DNA of 64,000 bases, taken from Pseudomonas kielensis. Lineage in GTDB: Bacteria > Pseudomonadota > Gammaproteobacteria > Pseudomonadales > Pseudomonadaceae. The stretch spans positions 62,001 to 126,000 of the forward strand of contig NZ_JACMYG010000002.1 in assembly GCF_014236655.1 (NCBI RefSeq), read 5' to 3'. The notes beneath the pieces are model-generated. The model did no database searches. It worked only from the letters and a program-made list of their open reading frames with translations, and was not told the DNA's origin. Each line of letters starts with the position of its first letter. Position 1 is the first letter of the stretch. The translations under genes were made by a program, and so were the position numbers. Below are positions 18,649 through 27,047 of the stretch, one piece after another.

Positions 18649-19104
18649 CTAGAGCCAGCGCCTGACCTGGCTGCAGTACTGCGCGAACTCACGCCCGAAA
18701 AGCCTGGCAAGGGCCCGCTCCTCAGGCCCGATCTGGAAGCGGTTCATATACATCACGAAGCCCAGCACGCCGAGGAGTGCCGGTGGCCAGGCGAGGAGGA
18801 TTGACCAGGCTATCAGGACTGTGGCGAAGCCCAGGTACATGGGGTTGCGTGTGTATCGGTAGACGCCCGAGCTGACCAGGGCCGACGCTGTTTCCGGCTT
18901 CAGCGGGTTGACCGTGGTATGGGCGCGGCGCAAGGACAGCACACCGGCTAGACAAATGGCGACGCCTGCCAGCAACACCACCAGCGCCAGGCCAATGCGC
19001 CACTCGATAGTCAACGCCACGGCGCCCGGTAAGTATCGAGCTGCGCACCACATCAACAGACCGAACAGGGCAGCAACCAGCGGCGGAGGGATGCGGTTGT
19101 CCAT
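18649..19104 (-). CDS. Isoprenylcysteine methyltransferase-like integral membrane protein
   Basis: A 151-residue membrane protein with about four hydrophobic segments and the conserved C-terminal signature of the ICMT/phospholipid-methyltransferase family: GVYRYTRNPMYLGF, then a membrane hairpin, then EERALARLFGREFAQYCSQVRRWL. Bacterial members are presumed to bind S-adenosylmethionine and methylate a lipid or small molecule, but few are characterised. The ATG at 19104 has TAGGAA upstream. It stands alone: the RND accessory lipoprotein converges on it, and the mobile-element remnant follows its 5' side. Confidence 0.78.
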   Translation of the reverse strand: MDNRIPPPLVAALFGLLMWCAARYLPGAVALTIEWRIGLALVVLLAGVAICLAGVLSLRRAHTTVNPLKPETASALVSSGVYRYTRNPMYLGFATVLIAWSILLAWPPALLGVLGFVMYMNRFQIGPEERALARLFGREFAQYCSQVRRWL

Positions 19105-19202
19105 GATCAATTCCTATTAGAGACGAACGGGCGATCAGTGTGAGGGTTATAGCCACTAGAGGGTCAAGCACTGGGTGGCGCTTTCTCGGGAGGCCGCTTT
19201 CA

Positions 19203-19385
19203 GCCGATTCTGTTGAAAAAGTCGGTACTTCCAGACTGCCTACGTACTGACTGCTCAACATGCCTTTTTGCGCGTCGCTATGCGAAATCTGAGCCGCGAA
19301 TCCTCTGCTCAACGTGAAGATTTCAATCTCAAGCGCATACTTCTCTACCGTGGAAACCATGGCCGACTTTTTCAACAGAATCGGC
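19203..19385. mobile_element. 183-bp MITE-like element with perfect 23-bp terminal inverted repeats
   Basis: The left end GCCGATTCTGTTGAAAAAGT (plus CGG) at 19203-19225 and its exact complement at 19363-19385 enclose ~137 bp without a transposase. Weaker symmetry continues outside both ends (CCGCTNTNNG before the left repeat). Part of the right end recurs at 22301-22338. This is the structure of a non-autonomous element or a deletion remnant of a full insertion sequence. The parental IS family is not certain from sequence alone. Confidence 0.75.
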
Positions 19386-19953
19386 CAATAGCGGACGTTC
19401 AGACGGGGTAGGGCTGTCGCCGTTGGCGGCCTTTTTTGATTTTTGCCATTCGCAGCATTGATTACGTGCCTCATCTATACCAATCCCGTAACCAACGGCT
19501 GCTTTTGGTTGAACAGTTGCTCCTGAAAACCAGCCATGATGCGGGTTGCCTTTGGCGCGCGTCGCGACCTATTATTCAAATAGACCATCTTTTCCCCCAG
19601 CGTGCCCCCATGAGTCAATCGCTACACAATCTCCCCATTGCTCTTGAAATCTGCGCTCAATGCTGGACGTTCAGGCAGGCGGGAATTGTGTTGCTTCGAC
19701 GTCGCCGCAGTACGCTCTTCGCTCTTACTTTCTCACCTCCTGCCGCCTTCAACTGATCGGGCGCTTCGCATCGCCCCACTAGACCTGCGGCCATCGTGAT
19801 GATGATCCGCATCGCCTCAATGGCCGGTCTCCTATTGATGATCAAGGCAAGACCCGCTCGGTTTTCGGGCGGGGAGGAAGAGTAATGAATAGCGTATTCA
19901 GCAAAATCGATATGCACCCTGTTCGGCCCTGAAGCACAGGGACGTTTCTTGAC
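19386..19953. other. 568-bp stretch without a recognisable gene
   Basis: It follows the MITE-like element and precedes the GMC oxidoreductase. The sequence is lower in GC than the flanks and contains only short frames (for example an ATG at 19611 of 48 codons) without family similarity. It probably holds the GMC promoter and decayed insertion or coding debris. I see no clear terminator or operator. Confidence 0.4.
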
Positions 19954-21483
19954 ATGGAGGGCATCATTTTGATCAAGACTATTCGTAACGCTGATGTGGT
20001 AGTGATCGGTGGAGGCTCGGCAGGCTGTACCATCGCGGGCCGGCTTGCTGCGGCAGGCCGTCAGGTACTACTGATCGAGGCGGGACCTGACTATGGTTCG
20101 CGGACTTCACCCGATTGGCCCGCCGATCTACTCAACGCACGCACGCTGCCCACATCGCACGACTGGGGCTACACCGGTCCCGGAAGCGCCGGCCAGCCAC
20201 TCGCGCTGGACCGTTGCCGTGTGATCGGTGGCTGTTCAAGTCACAATGGCACGACCCAAAATGTCGGCTGGGCCGGCGATTATGACCAATGGGCTGCCCA
20301 GGGCTGTCCCGGCTGGGATGCGGCGTCTCTTGCACCGCTGTTTGAATCGGCGTTAGACCGCTATTGGGCCAGACACTATCTGCCCGACGAGATCCAGCCC
20401 TTTCACCAAGCGGTCCTGGGGGCCGCTTCCGCTCAGGGGTTGCCGCTGGTAAGCGACTTCCATTTGCTTGCCGGCGGTGCCGGTGCGGGTTGTGCCCCGA
20501 TCAACAGCTCGCTGGAGGGTGTTCGCCTCAATGCGGCATTCGCCTATCTGGACCCTGTCCGTGACAGTGGGCATTTGCAAATGCTGTGCGACACGCTGGT
20601 GGAGCGAATTTCATTCAAGGACGGGATCGCTCAAGCGGTACACATCATTCATCAGGGCGTTGAACAACGCATACCTGCCAAGCTGATAGTGCTTTGCGCG
20701 GGAGCCTATGGAAGCCCGGAAATATTGCTTCGTTCGGGCATCGGCCCCAAGGAACATTTGGCCGATCTGCAAATCCCCGTGACCCTGGATTTGCCGGGTG
20801 TTGGACACAATCTGCACGACCAGCCAACCGCCAATCTGGAGTATGAGGGCACTCAAGCGTTGGCCGAGGCGCTTACTGCATTCGAAGCCGATCGGGTGCT
20901 GATGGAGGAGCAAACCATCATCAAATTGCGTTCTCCTTACGCAGGGAGCGCCCCGTATGATTTGCACGTGTTTCCCTGGATTGAACGCGATCCTTCCCTC
21001 GAACAGGGTTGGCGCTGTGTTTTTCCGGTCGGTCTGCTACGTCCCAAGTCACGCGGACACCTACAATTGACCTCCAGTGACGCAAACGTTGCCGCTACTA
21101 TCGACACGGGCTTCTTCGCTGATTCCGACGATATTCCGCCAATCTTGTTCGGGATTCAGTGGACCCAGGAGCTGATCCGCTCACCGGCCATGGCTGCATT
21201 CATCGGCGCGCCCTTGGCCATCCCGCCCCAGCAGCAAACGGAACGGATCGAGTGGGTACGGAACAACCATCGCCACTACTGGCACCCGGTTGGCACCTGC
21301 CGCATGGGTCCTTCGTCCGACCCCTACGCAGTTGTTGAATACACCGGCAAGGTACATGGACTGGAAGGACTGCATGTCGCCGATGCCTCGGTGTTTCCTG
21401 AGGTGCCGCGCGGTACGACGGCACTGCCCAGCGCTGTCGTCGGTGAACGCATTGCGCGTTTCCTATTGAATGGAGTCTGCTGA
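19954..21483 (+). CDS. GMC-family FAD-dependent oxidoreductase (choline-dehydrogenase-like)
   Basis: Flavoprotein that oxidises an alcohol to an aldehyde or ketone. It has 509 residues: dinucleotide-binding motif VVVIGGGSAGCTIAGRL near the N-terminus, the ribityl-binding VIGGCSSHNG, and the catalytic C-terminal HYWHPVGTCRMGP, with the His of HYWH as active-site base. The ATG at 19954 gives the longest form, but GGAGG (19956-19960) lies inside it, 8 bases before an in-frame TTG at 19969. That TTG may be the true start and would yield a more typical short N-terminus. A truncated aldehyde-dehydrogenase start follows after 2 bp, suggesting a former alcohol-to-acid operon. The substrate is unknown. 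Confidence 0.85.
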   Translation: MEGIILIKTIRNADVVVIGGGSAGCTIAGRLAAAGRQVLLIEAGPDYGSRTSPDWPADLLNARTLPTSHDWGYTGPGSAGQPLALDRCRVIGGCSSHNGTTQNVGWAGDYDQWAAQGCPGWDAASLAPLFESALDRYWARHYLPDEIQPFHQAVLGAASAQGLPLVSDFHLLAGGAGAGCAPINSSLEGVRLNAAFAYLDPVRDSGHLQMLCDTLVERISFKDGIAQAVHIIHQGVEQRIPAKLIVLCAGAYGSPEILLRSGIGPKEHLADLQIPVTLDLPGVGHNLHDQPTANLEYEGTQALAEALTAFEADRVLMEEQTIIKLRSPYAGSAPYDLHVFPWIERDPSLEQGWRCVFPVGLLRPKSRGHLQLTSSDANVAATIDTGFFADSDDIPPILFGIQWTQELIRSPAMAAFIGAPLAIPPQQQTERIEWVRNNHRHYWHPVGTCRMGPSSDPYAVVEYTGKVHGLEGLHVADASVFPEVPRGTTALPSAVVGERIARFLLNGVC

Positions 21484-21485
21484 AG

Positions 21486-21611
21486 ATGCTGATTCCACAA
21501 TACGGCAGCCTTTTTATCAATGAGCAATGGACGCCTCACACAGGAGAGTCCGTTTGGCCTGCACAGGTGAACCGGGCTCGAATGGCAAAGGCAGCCTGTC
21601 GCTGGTTGTGA
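21486..21611 (+). pseudogene. Truncated aldehyde dehydrogenase N-terminus
   Basis: Two bases after the GMC stop, a 41-codon frame begins MLIPQYGSLFINEQW and continues TPHTGESV. This matches the opening of NAD-dependent aldehyde dehydrogenases (x-LFINGEW-x-G-E-S pattern). Similarity stops after about 25 residues and a stop codon follows. An enzyme of ~480 residues is therefore reduced to a remnant, probably by deletion. The GMC-ALDH pairing is a common alcohol oxidation module. Confidence 0.55.
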
Positions 21612-21653
21612 TGGGCATAAATAGACTGATGAATGGGCATGTTTTTCGCTGTT

Positions 21654-22019
21654 TCAGCGTCGCGCAGACAGCTGTCGCGGGGCCAAAAATGAATCGTGGA
21701 AACAGTTACTAAACGCCTGCATCTCCGGGCCAAATTTGCGCTCGCGATGCCACGCCAGCCCGACACTCATGGGCGTCACCTTGTCGGTGACGGTCAGGGT
21801 TTCGATGCGATTGCCTTCCAGTGACCAGAGGTGGAGCAGCAGATTCGAGAGGATTGCCACGCCGCTGCCATTGGCGACCATGCTGCACACCGGTTCGACT
21901 GAACTGGTGACAGCTTGGTTTGGCGCCACCACATTGGGTCTTGCGTTGATGTTTTCCGGCGGCGGCCTGATGAATCGCCCGTAGCGTCCATGAGGCGGCA
22001 CGCAATGTTGTTCGCTCAC
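21654..22019 (-). pseudogene. LysR-family regulator, C-terminal remnant
   Basis: The frame encodes the distal part of a LysR substrate-binding domain: CSMVANGSGVAILSNLLLHL, then the TVTDKVTPMSVGLAWHRERKFGPEMQAF region, which corresponds to the last ~100 residues of the family. No DNA-binding domain precedes it in frame, and the first ~30 codons do not fit a LysR protein. It is probably the relic of a regulator of the GMC/ALDH genes, left after deletion. Confidence 0.6.
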
Positions 22020-22500
22020 CTCAAACGAATCCTGAAACTGGATCGATTAAGGCTACGAGGAATGACCGGTGCAAACGACGAATTTGCCTTGGCCGCTGCG
22101 GTACAGAATTTAAGAAGACTGGCGAAACTGACCTCACAAGGGCCGCCGGCCACGGGATAGGTACGCCCGGAATCAGCAAAAACCCTCAAATTAACCCACT
22201 GACCAAGCTGCAAAGATCAACGCAGAACCCAGAAACCACCCAGCGTGGTGAACAGGTTCTGAAGTGACGGCCAAGCTTAATGTCTTCCAGTCTGAAATTT
22301 CGACTTTTTCAACAGAATCAGCCAACCGCGGACGTTCACTTTAAACGGCAGAGCGATTCCGTTTCCTGGCTGCAATAGGGTATTGGCGCATGACCTGAGC
22401 CAAGTGCCGACTTCCAGTTCACGGCTTTTTAGGTAATGCGTCTTCACCTCAAAGACAGTCATAAGCATAGGTATTCATTAAGTTTTTTTTGCTTTCGTGC
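22020..22500. other. Non-coding stretch with insertion-element debris upstream of tRNA-Phe
   Basis: No family-supported gene is visible. A short minus-strand frame near 22020-22135 is too divergent to name. The segment includes a solo copy of the MITE end at 22301-22338 and an AT-rich tract with a T8 run near 22483-22490, just ahead of the tRNA promoter, which could act as an UP element. Confidence 0.5.
22301..22338 (+). repeat. Solo copy of the MITE right-end sequence
   Basis: CGACTTTTTCAACAGAATC followed by GCCAA..GCGGACGTTCA matches 19364-19401 at 35 of 38 positions. No partner inverted repeat is found nearby, so one end of an insertion element was left behind. The shared sequence outside the inverted repeat shows that both copies derive from the same larger element. 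Confidence 0.65.
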
Positions 22501-22530
22501 TTGACGCCCCAGTGGTAAAAAACGTTTAAT
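22501..22530 (+). promoter_or_regulatory. tRNA-Phe promoter
   Basis: TTGACG (22501-22506) and TTTAAT (22525-22530) with an 18-bp spacer lie 9 bp before the mature tRNA. The GC-rich discriminator (GCGCCGC) is typical of stable-RNA promoters under stringent control. Confidence 0.65.
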
Positions 22531-22539
22531 TGCGCCGCA

Positions 22540-22615
22540 GCCCAGATAGCTCAGTCGGTAGAGCAGGGGATTGAAAATCCCCGTGTCGGCGGTTCGATTC
22601 CGTCTCTGGGCACCA
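22540..22615 (+). tRNA. tRNA-Phe (anticodon GAA)
   Basis: A 76-nt cloverleaf with encoded CCA. Acceptor arms GCCCAGA and TCTGGGC pair. The D arm is AGCTC..GAGC, the anticodon arm GGGGATTGAAAATCCCC contains GAA, and the T arm is GGCGGTTCGATTCCGTC. It has its own promoter and a strong terminator 42 bp downstream. Confidence 0.97.
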
Positions 22616-22656
22616 CCTTTTGTTTTCTGGTGGTTCCAATACCATCCGAAACACCC

Positions 22657-22683
22657 AAAAAACCCGCCTAGTGCGGGTTTTTT
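22657..22683 (+). terminator. Intrinsic terminator after tRNA-Phe
   Basis: An A6 tract, stem CCCGC/GCGGG around CTAGT, then T6. The flanking A and T tracts make it bidirectional, able to stop the tRNA transcript and the convergent glycosyltransferase transcript. Confidence 0.9.
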
Positions 22684-22775
22684 GTTGTCTACGGTTTCCT
22701 GCCGTTGTCGTGTCAGGCACAACATTCAGCTACCCCCCTTCGTTCCGCCCAGCCGATAGCCGGGAGGAGCGAAGT

Positions 22776-23582
22776 TCAGGCGATGGGCGAGTTCAACGTA
22801 TTGAACCGTTTGAGAATACTCTCGTACATTTTTGTGCGTCGGTGGTGCTGACCATAACCTCCGGCGGCGGCGACTGTTCCCGCCTGGATGTGGTCCAGAT
22901 ACTTGAAGATTTTTCGCGGTGAAAGAAACACAACGTTGTAGCCGATATCCGTCAGCCAGTCCTGCAATGCATAACCAGGGACTCGATCATCGAGCTGAAA
23001 ATGCAAGCCGTGCTGCTTCATGATGTTGATGTTCCAAAGCGTGCAAAAGCTCTTCAGGTGAGTTTCCCTGTAAGGTTTCGGTTCTCTGGATCGCAAACCC
23101 AACGACAACTTCAGACGTCTGAAATGGTGTTTCAACAGGCGCGAAGTGAAGCGCCAAAGTGTCCTGGGCACGCCTCGATTGAGTTGTTCGGTGCAACCGA
23201 CGGCGACGACGGCCGGATCTTGACGGCAGTGCTCCATCATCATCGTAAATACGTGCGGATCAAAGACGAACGTGTCGGTGTGCATCAGAAACAAATAATC
23301 GCTATCAACCTTTTCCAGCGCCATATCCAGGGCGTTGCCATGGGCAATGTGACCTGGCTCTGGGGTGAGCGACTTGCGTTCAATCAGGTTGATCCAATCG
23401 AGTGAGCGCAAATAGTCAGTGCTGGCATCCGCCGATCCGTTATCGACTACCCAAACAGGAATGCCGGCTTTTTGTGCATGTGCATGCAAAAGCTCCAGGC
23501 ATACCCTGGTCAAATCGAGGGTTTTATAGTTGACCAGAACGATGCTGAAAGGTGGTTTCGACTCCGCGTTAAAGGTGCCCAT
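22776..23582 (-). CDS. Family 2 glycosyltransferase
   Basis: Cytoplasmic GT-A fold glycosyltransferase of 268 residues. The nucleotide-sugar-binding opening is PFSIVLVNYKTLDLTRVCLE with VVDNGSADAS at ~45-54. The metal-binding motif is in FLMHTDTFVFD (DTD instead of the common DxD spelling). The C-terminal half has an HH/RR-rich end. The ATG at 23582 was chosen because the GT fold begins 10 residues later; upstream codons are unlike the family. Base composition is lower in GC than average. It stands alone between tRNA-Phe and an SDR gene with no polysaccharide cluster, so the acceptor is unknown. Confidence 0.82.
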   Translation of the reverse strand: MGTFNAESKPPFSIVLVNYKTLDLTRVCLELLHAHAQKAGIPVWVVDNGSADASTDYLRSLDWINLIERKSLTPEPGHIAHGNALDMALEKVDSDYLFLMHTDTFVFDPHVFTMMMEHCRQDPAVVAVGCTEQLNRGVPRTLWRFTSRLLKHHFRRLKLSLGLRSREPKPYRETHLKSFCTLWNINIMKQHGLHFQLDDRVPGYALQDWLTDIGYNVVFLSPRKIFKYLDHIQAGTVAAAGGYGQHHRRTKMYESILKRFNTLNSPIA

Positions 23583-23796
23583 GCTCGAAATGCTCAGATC
23601 CCAAAAAATCCCAAGATAAGGGGCCAACCTTATTTCAAACTTAATTTCTCCCGGCGCGGGTTGGCCCACGATCGTCAGGACTTCCAGGCGTCCCTGATTT
23701 GCAAATGGAGACCGGATGATCGTGGCCGCCTGATGCCGACATTGCCCGCTTGGTGCTACGGTGATGGCTTTCTAGCATCCCATTCGAGATATCCCA

Positions 23797-24558
23797 ATGA
23801 ACCCCAATCCGACAATCGACAACGTATTACGCGTTGCGTTGGTGACAGGATCCACTTCCGGTATCGGCGCAGCCATTGCACGTGTACTCAGTCAGGCAGG
23901 CTATGCGGTGGTGCTGCATTCGCGAAATTCTGCGGACACGGGACGCGCTATGGCGGCCGAAATGAAGCAGGCTGTTTACGTGCAAGCGGATATTGCTTGC
24001 GAAGCTGACAGGGTCAGGCTTATTGACGAGGCGATTGCCGCGTGGGGGCAGCTCGACGTATTGGTCAATAACGCCGGTATTAGCAGAGTCATTGCGCACG
24101 ACGACCTGGCCTCGGCCAACTCGGCGGTGTGGCACGAGCTCAACGAGGTCAATGTCGTGGCGCCGTTCCACCTGGTCGCATTGGCCGAGTCGGCATTGCG
24201 CGATGCCGCCCGTTATCGTCGAGCAGGTTGCGTCGTGAACATCAGCTCCCATGCCGGTGTCCGTCCCAAGGGGGCATCGATTCCCTATGCGGTCAGCAAA
24301 GCGGCGCTCAATCACATGACCCGCTTGCTCGCGGTAACGCTGGGACCGGAAATTCGCGTAAATGCAGTGGCGCCTGGCTTGGTCGACACGCCTATGACCG
24401 CCGAGTGGACAGGTGCCCAGGAGTTGTGGCGAACTCGCGCACCTATGCGCAGGGCCGCTAGCCCAGACGACATCGCAAAAGCGGTTGTTTTGCTGGTCGA
24501 GTCGGACTACTTAACCGGCGAGATACTCCTCTCGGACGGCGGGTTGAACCTGACCTAG
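23797..24558 (+). CDS. Short-chain dehydrogenase/reductase (3-oxoacyl-ACP reductase-like)
   Basis: Classical SDR of 253 residues: cofactor motif TGSTSGIG (~17-24), NNAG, and a catalytic Ser (NISSHAG) followed by Tyr and Lys in PYAVSKAA. It ends with the typical [14 protein letters not shown]. An Arg pair after the second strand ([10 protein letters not shown]) favours NADPH. It is divergent from the glycosyltransferase and has no operon partner, so the substrate cannot be inferred. Confidence 0.87.
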   Translation: MNPNPTIDNVLRVALVTGSTSGIGAAIARVLSQAGYAVVLHSRNSADTGRAMAAEMKQAVYVQADIACEADRVRLIDEAIAAWGQLDVLVNNAGISRVIAHDDLASANSAVWHELNEVNVVAPFHLVALAESALRDAARYRRAGCVVNISSHAGVRPKGASIPYAVSKAALNHMTRLLAVTLGPEIRVNAVAPGLVDTPMTAEWTGAQELWRTRAPMRRAASPDDIAKAVVLLVESDYLTGEILLSDGGLNLT

Positions 24559-24802
24559 GTTTAGCGGGCTCCTGTGTAGCAGGGGAGAAGACGAGTCACA
24601 GTGTTTCGTCGACTTGCCCAAAGGCCGGGTACCGGCTGCCAACGCATCGGGCGGATGCATGGGCCTGGTCATTGAGCCGACATCTCGCTCTGATCCCAAC
24701 GCTGGGGGCACTGTGTGACCCCTCGCAGGGGCCCGCACGGGTGGCGGGCTTGATCAGTGTGATTGCGCCGTTTCTCATCCTGCAGCGCACCGCGCAGGTG
24801 CA

Positions 24803-26146
24803 TCAAATCTCTTTGGATAACACCAGGTTTGCACCTCTGCGGTTGAGGATGCACAAGTAGACCAGGCCGAGAGCAATCCAGGCGCCGCCGAGTTTTTGTG
24901 CGTCCAGGCCCATGTTGTACATGATTGCACTGGTGATGATTAACCCCGTCAGCGGGAATATCAGGTGGGCGAGGATTCTTCCGGTTTTCTGGCGGCGCCA
25001 GTAGTAGTTGATGACGGTGATATGAAGAATGATAAAGCCGCTTAAAGCGCCGAAGTTCACCAGCGACGTCAACGTGTCGACGGCATTGATGAACAAGTAG
25101 CAAATGCCCACTGACAGTATCGCCACCAGATAGATGCTGACGTGCGGCGTGTGGTATTTGGGGTGAACGTTCGCCAGGACCTTTGGCAGCTTGCCGTCCC
25201 GGGCCATGCCAAACAGCAACCGCGAAACGGCGGCTTGCGAGGTAATGGACACCGCCACCCCCCACGACAGCGCTGTTGCGATGGCGGCCAGGGAGGCCAA
25301 GCGATCACCCCCGGCGATGGCGGCTATTTCGTAGAACGCGGTGTCGGCCGAGGTGAAGCCCATGCCCGCGGCCAGGTCCGCAGCGAGCCAGGTTTGTGCG
25401 ACGAAAATGCCCCCCATGATCAGCAGGCTGATCAGGGCTGCGCGGCCAACACTGCGCCCGGCATCGCCCTTGGTTTCTTCGGCCAGCGTGGAAATCGCAT
25501 CGAAGCCCAGGAACGAAAGCACCGCAATCGACACCGCCTGCATCATCAACCCAAAGTTGAAGTTCGCCGGGTTGTACAGGGGGGCCAACGTGAGCTGCCC
25601 GTTCCCGCCACCGGCGTGCAGTGCCTGCCAGGCACAGGCCAGGAAAATACCCAGGACCGTGAGCTGGGCAAGTAGAAACAGGATGTTCATGCGGGCCGTG
25701 AAAGTGATGCCACGCAGGTTGACCAGGGTCGCGCTGATCAGAAAGGCGAAGATAAAACCGAACTTCGGAATATCAGGGTAGAGGTGGTTGAGCGCCATGG
25801 CGGCGTAGATGTACAGCAACGGTGGAATCAGCAAGTAGTCCAGCAACAGCAGCCAGCCTGCAATGAACCCAAGGTTGGGGTGCACGCCCCGTTGCGCATA
25901 GGAATACACGGAGCCGGCGATGGGAAAGGCCCGCGCCATGTTGCCGTAGCTCAATGCCGTGAACAGCATCGCAACCATGCCAATGATGTAGGCCAACGGA
26001 ACCATTCCGGGGGCTTCCTGGTTGACATAGCCGTACACGCCAAAGGGGGCGATGGGAATCATGAAGATCATTCCATAGACCACCAGGTCGGCGAGCGACA
26101 AACTGCGTTTTAATTCTTGTTTATATCCAAAATTTTCGACGGCCAT
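24803..26146 (-). CDS. APC-family amino acid/polyamine permease (PuuP-like)
   Basis: Inner-membrane transporter of 447 residues with about 12 hydrophobic segments, beginning LKRSLSLADLVVYGMIFMIPIAPFGVYG (the APC substrate-binding loop region) and containing SFLGFDAISTLAEETK. The similarity pattern is closest to putrescine importers. The ATG at 26146 follows GGAG. It is downstream of, and on the same strand as, the RpiR-led operon, with a 148-bp gap that may hold its own promoter. It plausibly imports the substrate used by those enzymes. Confidence 0.85.
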   Translation of the reverse strand: MAVENFGYKQELKRSLSLADLVVYGMIFMIPIAPFGVYGYVNQEAPGMVPLAYIIGMVAMLFTALSYGNMARAFPIAGSVYSYAQRGVHPNLGFIAGWLLLLDYLLIPPLLYIYAAMALNHLYPDIPKFGFIFAFLISATLVNLRGITFTARMNILFLLAQLTVLGIFLACAWQALHAGGGNGQLTLAPLYNPANFNFGLMMQAVSIAVLSFLGFDAISTLAEETKGDAGRSVGRAALISLLIMGGIFVAQTWLAADLAAGMGFTSADTAFYEIAAIAGGDRLASLAAIATALSWGVAVSITSQAAVSRLLFGMARDGKLPKVLANVHPKYHTPHVSIYLVAILSVGICYLFINAVDTLTSLVNFGALSGFIILHITVINYYWRRQKTGRILAHLIFPLTGLIITSAIMYNMGLDAQKLGGAWIALGLVYLCILNRRGANLVLSKEI

Positions 26147-26294
26147 GACAGGGTACTCCGTAAGCGAGTAAGGCGGATGTCCAGTCACTGCCGGGCAACG
26201 GCGGTGACTGAAGCAAGTTTTTGAACCCGGCAGGTTTAAAAGCGCCCAAGCGGTGTTTTTATAGTTGTATTACCGATTTACCAAGCAACAGCGT

Positions 26295-27047
26295 TCAGAG
26301 CAGTGGAGCCAAGGCATCCGACCAAGCCTTTACGGCTTGCGGGCTGCGTAGCAGGTCGTTCCTGACCTCGATCAGCACAGCCTCAATGCCGCGCCGGTCG
26401 CCGTGAAAGGGGACGGTCATGTCCTCCAGAGGGTTGATTTCATACGGCTGGTTCGCCGCCACCTTGAGGCCCTGGGCCGCGAGCCCATCGAGCAAACGCT
26501 GGGCATAGGCCTGGGCGCGGGCGTACAGCACGCCGATTTCCAGGGGGCGTGGCTGGCCGAAGTAGATCGGGGTGAAGCTGTGAATCCCCACGACCCGTAC
26601 GGCGCGACCCGCGGCGAGCCTGGCGTCGATCAGGGCACTGAGTCGTTGATGAAAAGGGCTGAACAGGCAGTCCCGTCGATACTGGCGCGTGCGCTCGTCG
26701 AGGTTCTGGTTGCCGGCCACCGGATAGATCTCACTGCGCGCTGGAATGCTGTCGGGGGCATCGAGGGGGCGATTCAGGTCAATCAGCAGGCGTGAGTAAC
26801 CCGCCGAAATCAGGGTCGCCCCCAGGGCTTTTGACAATTGTTGCGCCAGGTCCAGGGCGCCGATGTCCCAGGCAATGTGCTCGCGTGCCGCCTCGCGACT
26901 GAGCCCCAGGCGCTCCAGTTGCTGCGGGATGTAGGGGCTCGCATGCTCACACACCAGAATCACCGGATGCCCGGAATCCTCTTGGCTCAGGGTGTAAGCC
27001 GGCTCGCTGTACAAGCCCAGCTCCGGGGTTTCAATAGATGCGGGCAT
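26295..27047 (-). CDS. N-formylglutamate amidohydrolase family protein
   Basis: A cytoplasmic zinc amidase family, named for hydrolysis of N-formyl-L-glutamate to glutamate and formate. It has 250 residues with the family motifs ILVCEHASPYIP (~33-44), WDIGA, HSFTPIYFG and a conserved C-terminal VLIEVRNDLL. The start overlaps the end of the ligase gene: an ATG at 27047 (17-bp overlap) or a GTG at 27056 (26-bp overlap), neither with a clear SD, which suggests translational coupling. No hut genes are near, so the substrate may be another N-acyl- or gamma-glutamyl-type amide rather than a histidine-pathway intermediate. Confidence 0.85.
   Translation of the reverse strand: MPASIETPELGLYSEPAYTLSQEDSGHPVILVCEHASPYIPQQLERLGLSREAAREHIAWDIGALDLAQQLSKALGATLISAGYSRLLIDLNRPLDAPDSIPARSEIYPVAGNQNLDERTRQYRRDCLFSPFHQRLSALIDARLAAGRAVRVVGIHSFTPIYFGQPRPLEIGVLYARAQAYAQRLLDGLAAQGLKVAANQPYEINPLEDMTVPFHGDRRGIEAVLIEVRNDLLRSPQAVKAWSDALAPLL

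Noticed and set aside
19611..19756. 48-codon ORF downstream of the MITE-like element
   Set aside because: No ribosome-binding site, no family similarity, and an Arg-rich low-complexity end.
22016..22213. Possible N-terminal HTH of the LysR remnant
   Set aside because: Only a loose FCTAAAKANSSFA resemblance; the spacing and residues of the LysR HTH are not kept and the frame ends in a stop before the C-terminal part.
22540..22615. tRNA-Phe as an integration (att) site of a genomic island
   Set aside because: No second copy of the tRNA 3' end and no integrase were seen in the window.
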